In this document: positions 62,841 through 64,000 of the stretch, piece after piece
Layout: every line of letters starts with the position of its first letter
Numbering within the stretch: the stretch's first letter is position 1
NCBI RefSeq assembly: GCF_011300875.1
Contig: NZ_CP049862.1
Coordinates: forward strand, 2,232,001-2,296,000
Direction of reading: 5' to 3'
DNA from: Sanguibacter sp. HDW7
GTDB taxonomy: Bacteria > Actinomycetota > Actinomycetes > Actinomycetales > Cellulomonadaceae
Length of the DNA stretch: 64,000 nucleotides
Position numbers and translations under genes: made by a program
The notes under the pieces: model-generated
Told to the model about the DNA's origin: nothing
Database searches by the model: none
Seen by the model: the letters and a program-made list of their open reading frames with translations, nothing else

Positions 62841-63541
62841 CGGTGTGCATCGGGAGACGTGTCCCCCGGCTCCTCCGGCTCGGCGACAGGCTCCCCGGCG
62901 CCGCGCAGCGCCGGGACGACCTCGCGCAGGCACTCGAGGGAGATCGCGCCCTCGCGGACGACGACGGGCACGTCGCCTGTCGCGTCGACGATCGTCGAGG
63001 CGACGCCGCCGGGGACGGGACCCCCGTCGAGGTAGACGGCGACGGCGTCTCCGAGCTGGGCCGCAGCGTCCGCGACCTCGAGCGCCGCCGGCTGACCCGT
63101 GAGGTTGGCGCTCGAGACCGCGAGCGGCCCCGTGCGACGCAGGAGGGCGAGCGCGGTCGGGTGGTCGGGCATGCGCAGCGCGACGGTCCCGTGCGTCTCG
63201 CCGAGGTCCCACGCGAGCGTCGGCTGCGCGCGGCAGATGACCGTGAGGCCGCCGGGCCAGAACGCCTCGACGAGCGCCCGGACGTCGTCCGAGACGTCGG
63301 TCGCGAGGCCGTCGAGCGTGCGGGCGTCAGGCACGAGCACGGGCGGCGGCATCTGCCGGCCGCGGCCCTTGGCCGCGAGCACTGCCGCGACCGCCGCGGG
63401 CGAGAACGCGTCGGCGCCGACGCCGTAGACGGTGTCGGTCGGCAGGACGACGACGGCTCCGCGCTGGACGGCGGCGACCGTCTCGTCGAGCGCGGGACCC
63501 CACGTCTGCGGGTCTGAGGCGGGGAGGATCGCGTGCGTCAC
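62837..63541 (-). CDS. tsaC: L-threonylcarbamoyladenylate synthase (Sua5/YwlC/YrdC family)
   Basis: 234 residues from GTG 63541, overlapping the prmC stop as GTGA. It makes threonylcarbamoyl-AMP from threonine, bicarbonate and ATP for the t6A37 modification of tRNAs. The family motif VVLPTDTVYGVGADAF is at about residues 31-46, with AKGRGRQMPPPVLVPD next. GTVALRMPDHPTALAL and GPLAVSSANLTGQPA (about 130-165) follow. No Sua5 C-terminal domain, so it is the short YrdC-type enzyme. Length is normal. Confidence 0.94.
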   Translation of the reverse strand: MTHAILPASDPQTWGPALDETVAAVQRGAVVVLPTDTVYGVGADAFSPAAVAAVLAAKGRGRQMPPPVLVPDARTLDGLATDVSDDVRALVEAFWPGGLTVICRAQPTLAWDLGETHGTVALRMPDHPTALALLRRTGPLAVSSANLTGQPAALEVADAAAQLGDAVAVYLDGGPVPGGVASTIVDATGDVPVVVREGAISLECLREVVPALRGAGEPVAEPEEPGDTSPDAHR

Positions 63542-64000
63542 GACTCCGATCCTCCCACGTCCGCGGGCGGCCGGTGCGCGACGACGGCCCGCGGACGGCC
63601 CGTGAGATCGGGGATCGTGCGGGCGTCGACGAGGCCCGCAGCCTCGGCCATCGAGCGCGCCGCGGAATCCTGGACCTCGGAGTGCTCCATGACGTAGAGG
63701 CCGCCCGGGCGCAGGAGGCGCACGGCCGCTGCCGTGACGCCGCGCGGCACCTCGAGGCCGTCGGCGCCGAGCCCGTAGAGGGCTACGGCCGGGTCGTGGC
63801 GGGCGACCTCGGGGTCACGGGGCACGGCGTCGGACGGCACGTACGGCGGGTTGGAGACGACGACGTCGACGGACCCGTCGAGGTGGCCGAGCGCGGTGCG
63901 CGCGTCGCCCCGCACCAGGGTGACGACAGCACCTGTGGCTGCAGCGACCCGCGCGACGTTGCGCGCGGCCCACGCGTGCGCGTCGGCGTCGAGCTCGACC
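63538..64000 (-). CDS. prmC: Release factor glutamine methyltransferase PrmC (5' part outside window)
   Basis: About 154 C-terminal residues are visible. PrmC methylates the GGQ glutamine of RF1 and RF2 with S-adenosylmethionine. The catalytic NPPY motif lies in DVVVSNPPYVPSD. Upstream, VELDADAHAWAARNVARV is the SAM-binding acidic loop and following helix. LRPGGLYVMEHSEVQ and the end TIPDLTGRPRAVVAHR are typical. The stop overlaps the tsaC start by four bases. The normal order in actinobacteria is prfA-prmC-tsaC, and prfA probably lies just outside the window. Confidence 0.94.
   Translation of the reverse strand, partial: VELDADAHAWAARNVARVAAATGAVVTLVRGDARTALGHLDGSVDVVVSNPPYVPSDAVPRDPEVARHDPAVALYGLGADGLEVPRGVTAAAVRLLRPGGLYVMEHSEVQDSAARSMAEAAGLVDARTIPDLTGRPRAVVAHRPPADVGGSES

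Overview
The window is very GC-rich DNA, dense with genes, from an actinobacterium. The likely placement is a Micrococcales lineage close to Cellulomonas/Sanguibacter. Reasons: strong G/C at third positions; many GTG starts and 4-base stop/start overlaps; intrinsic terminators without U-tracts; NucS instead of MutSL; the actinobacterial prmC-tsaC-wecA-atpI-atpBEFHAGDC-DUF2550-nucS order; a GlgE/TreS/maltokinase pathway; and NAD-dependent LigA next to a MetE-like gene and mnmA. The placement is inference from gene content. No tRNA, rRNA, insertion sequence, integrase or CRISPR array was seen, so this looks like core chromosome with a few accessory carbohydrate loci.

Layout. (1) 1-7.4 kb: a sugar-uptake operon on the minus strand (ABC ATPase, permease, binding lipoprotein, Gfo/Idh/MocA dehydrogenase, TIM-barrel isomerase cut by the window edge), divergent from a ROK regulator and a ThuA-domain gene. 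(2) 7.4-17.4 kb: ligA, an S9 peptidase, a short MetE-like protein coupled to mnmA and a cysteine desulfurase, then ETF alpha and beta. (3) 17.5-27.4 kb: glgX, glgE, treS, mak and glgB, a complete set for interconverting trehalose, maltose-1-phosphate and alpha-glucan, ended by a strong bidirectional hairpin. (4) 27.4-31 kb: a YbbN-like protein and an unknown lipoprotein/membrane-protein pair. (5) 31.1-33.7 kb: a large coiled-coil scaffold with 24 contiguous 11-residue repeats, coupled to a small unknown gene. (6) 33.7-39.9 kb: two alpha/beta hydrolases, a small zinc-ribbon protein, an FKBP lipoprotein, a phosphoribosyltransferase, and a TetR/KstD-like pair around a palindromic operator. (7) 40-44.9 kb: nrdH-nrdI-nrdE-(DUF3592)-nrdF with paired NrdR boxes. 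(8) 45.2-51.3 kb: a plant-polysaccharide island (CE7 esterase, GH1 beta-glucosidase, GH31 alpha-xylosidase, LacI regulator) with two matching LacI-type operators and one CelR/CebR-like box. (9) 51.5-64 kb: nagA, nucS, DUF2550, the full F-type ATP synthase operon, wecA-type transferase, tsaC and truncated prmC.

How the parts work together. The glg block makes and branches alpha-glucan from trehalose-derived maltose-1-phosphate. The island in region 8 looks like deacetylation of xylan or xyloglucan fragments followed by intracellular removal of glucose and xylose under a local repressor. Region 1 imports and oxidises or epimerises an unidentified sugar. Regions 7 and 9 are housekeeping. The least understood items are the hendecad-repeat scaffold with its partner, the lipoprotein/membrane pair at 28.4-30.9 kb, the MetE-like protein, and a nested hairpin element at 51.37-51.45 kb. 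All functions are read from motifs and context by eye; no database search was run.
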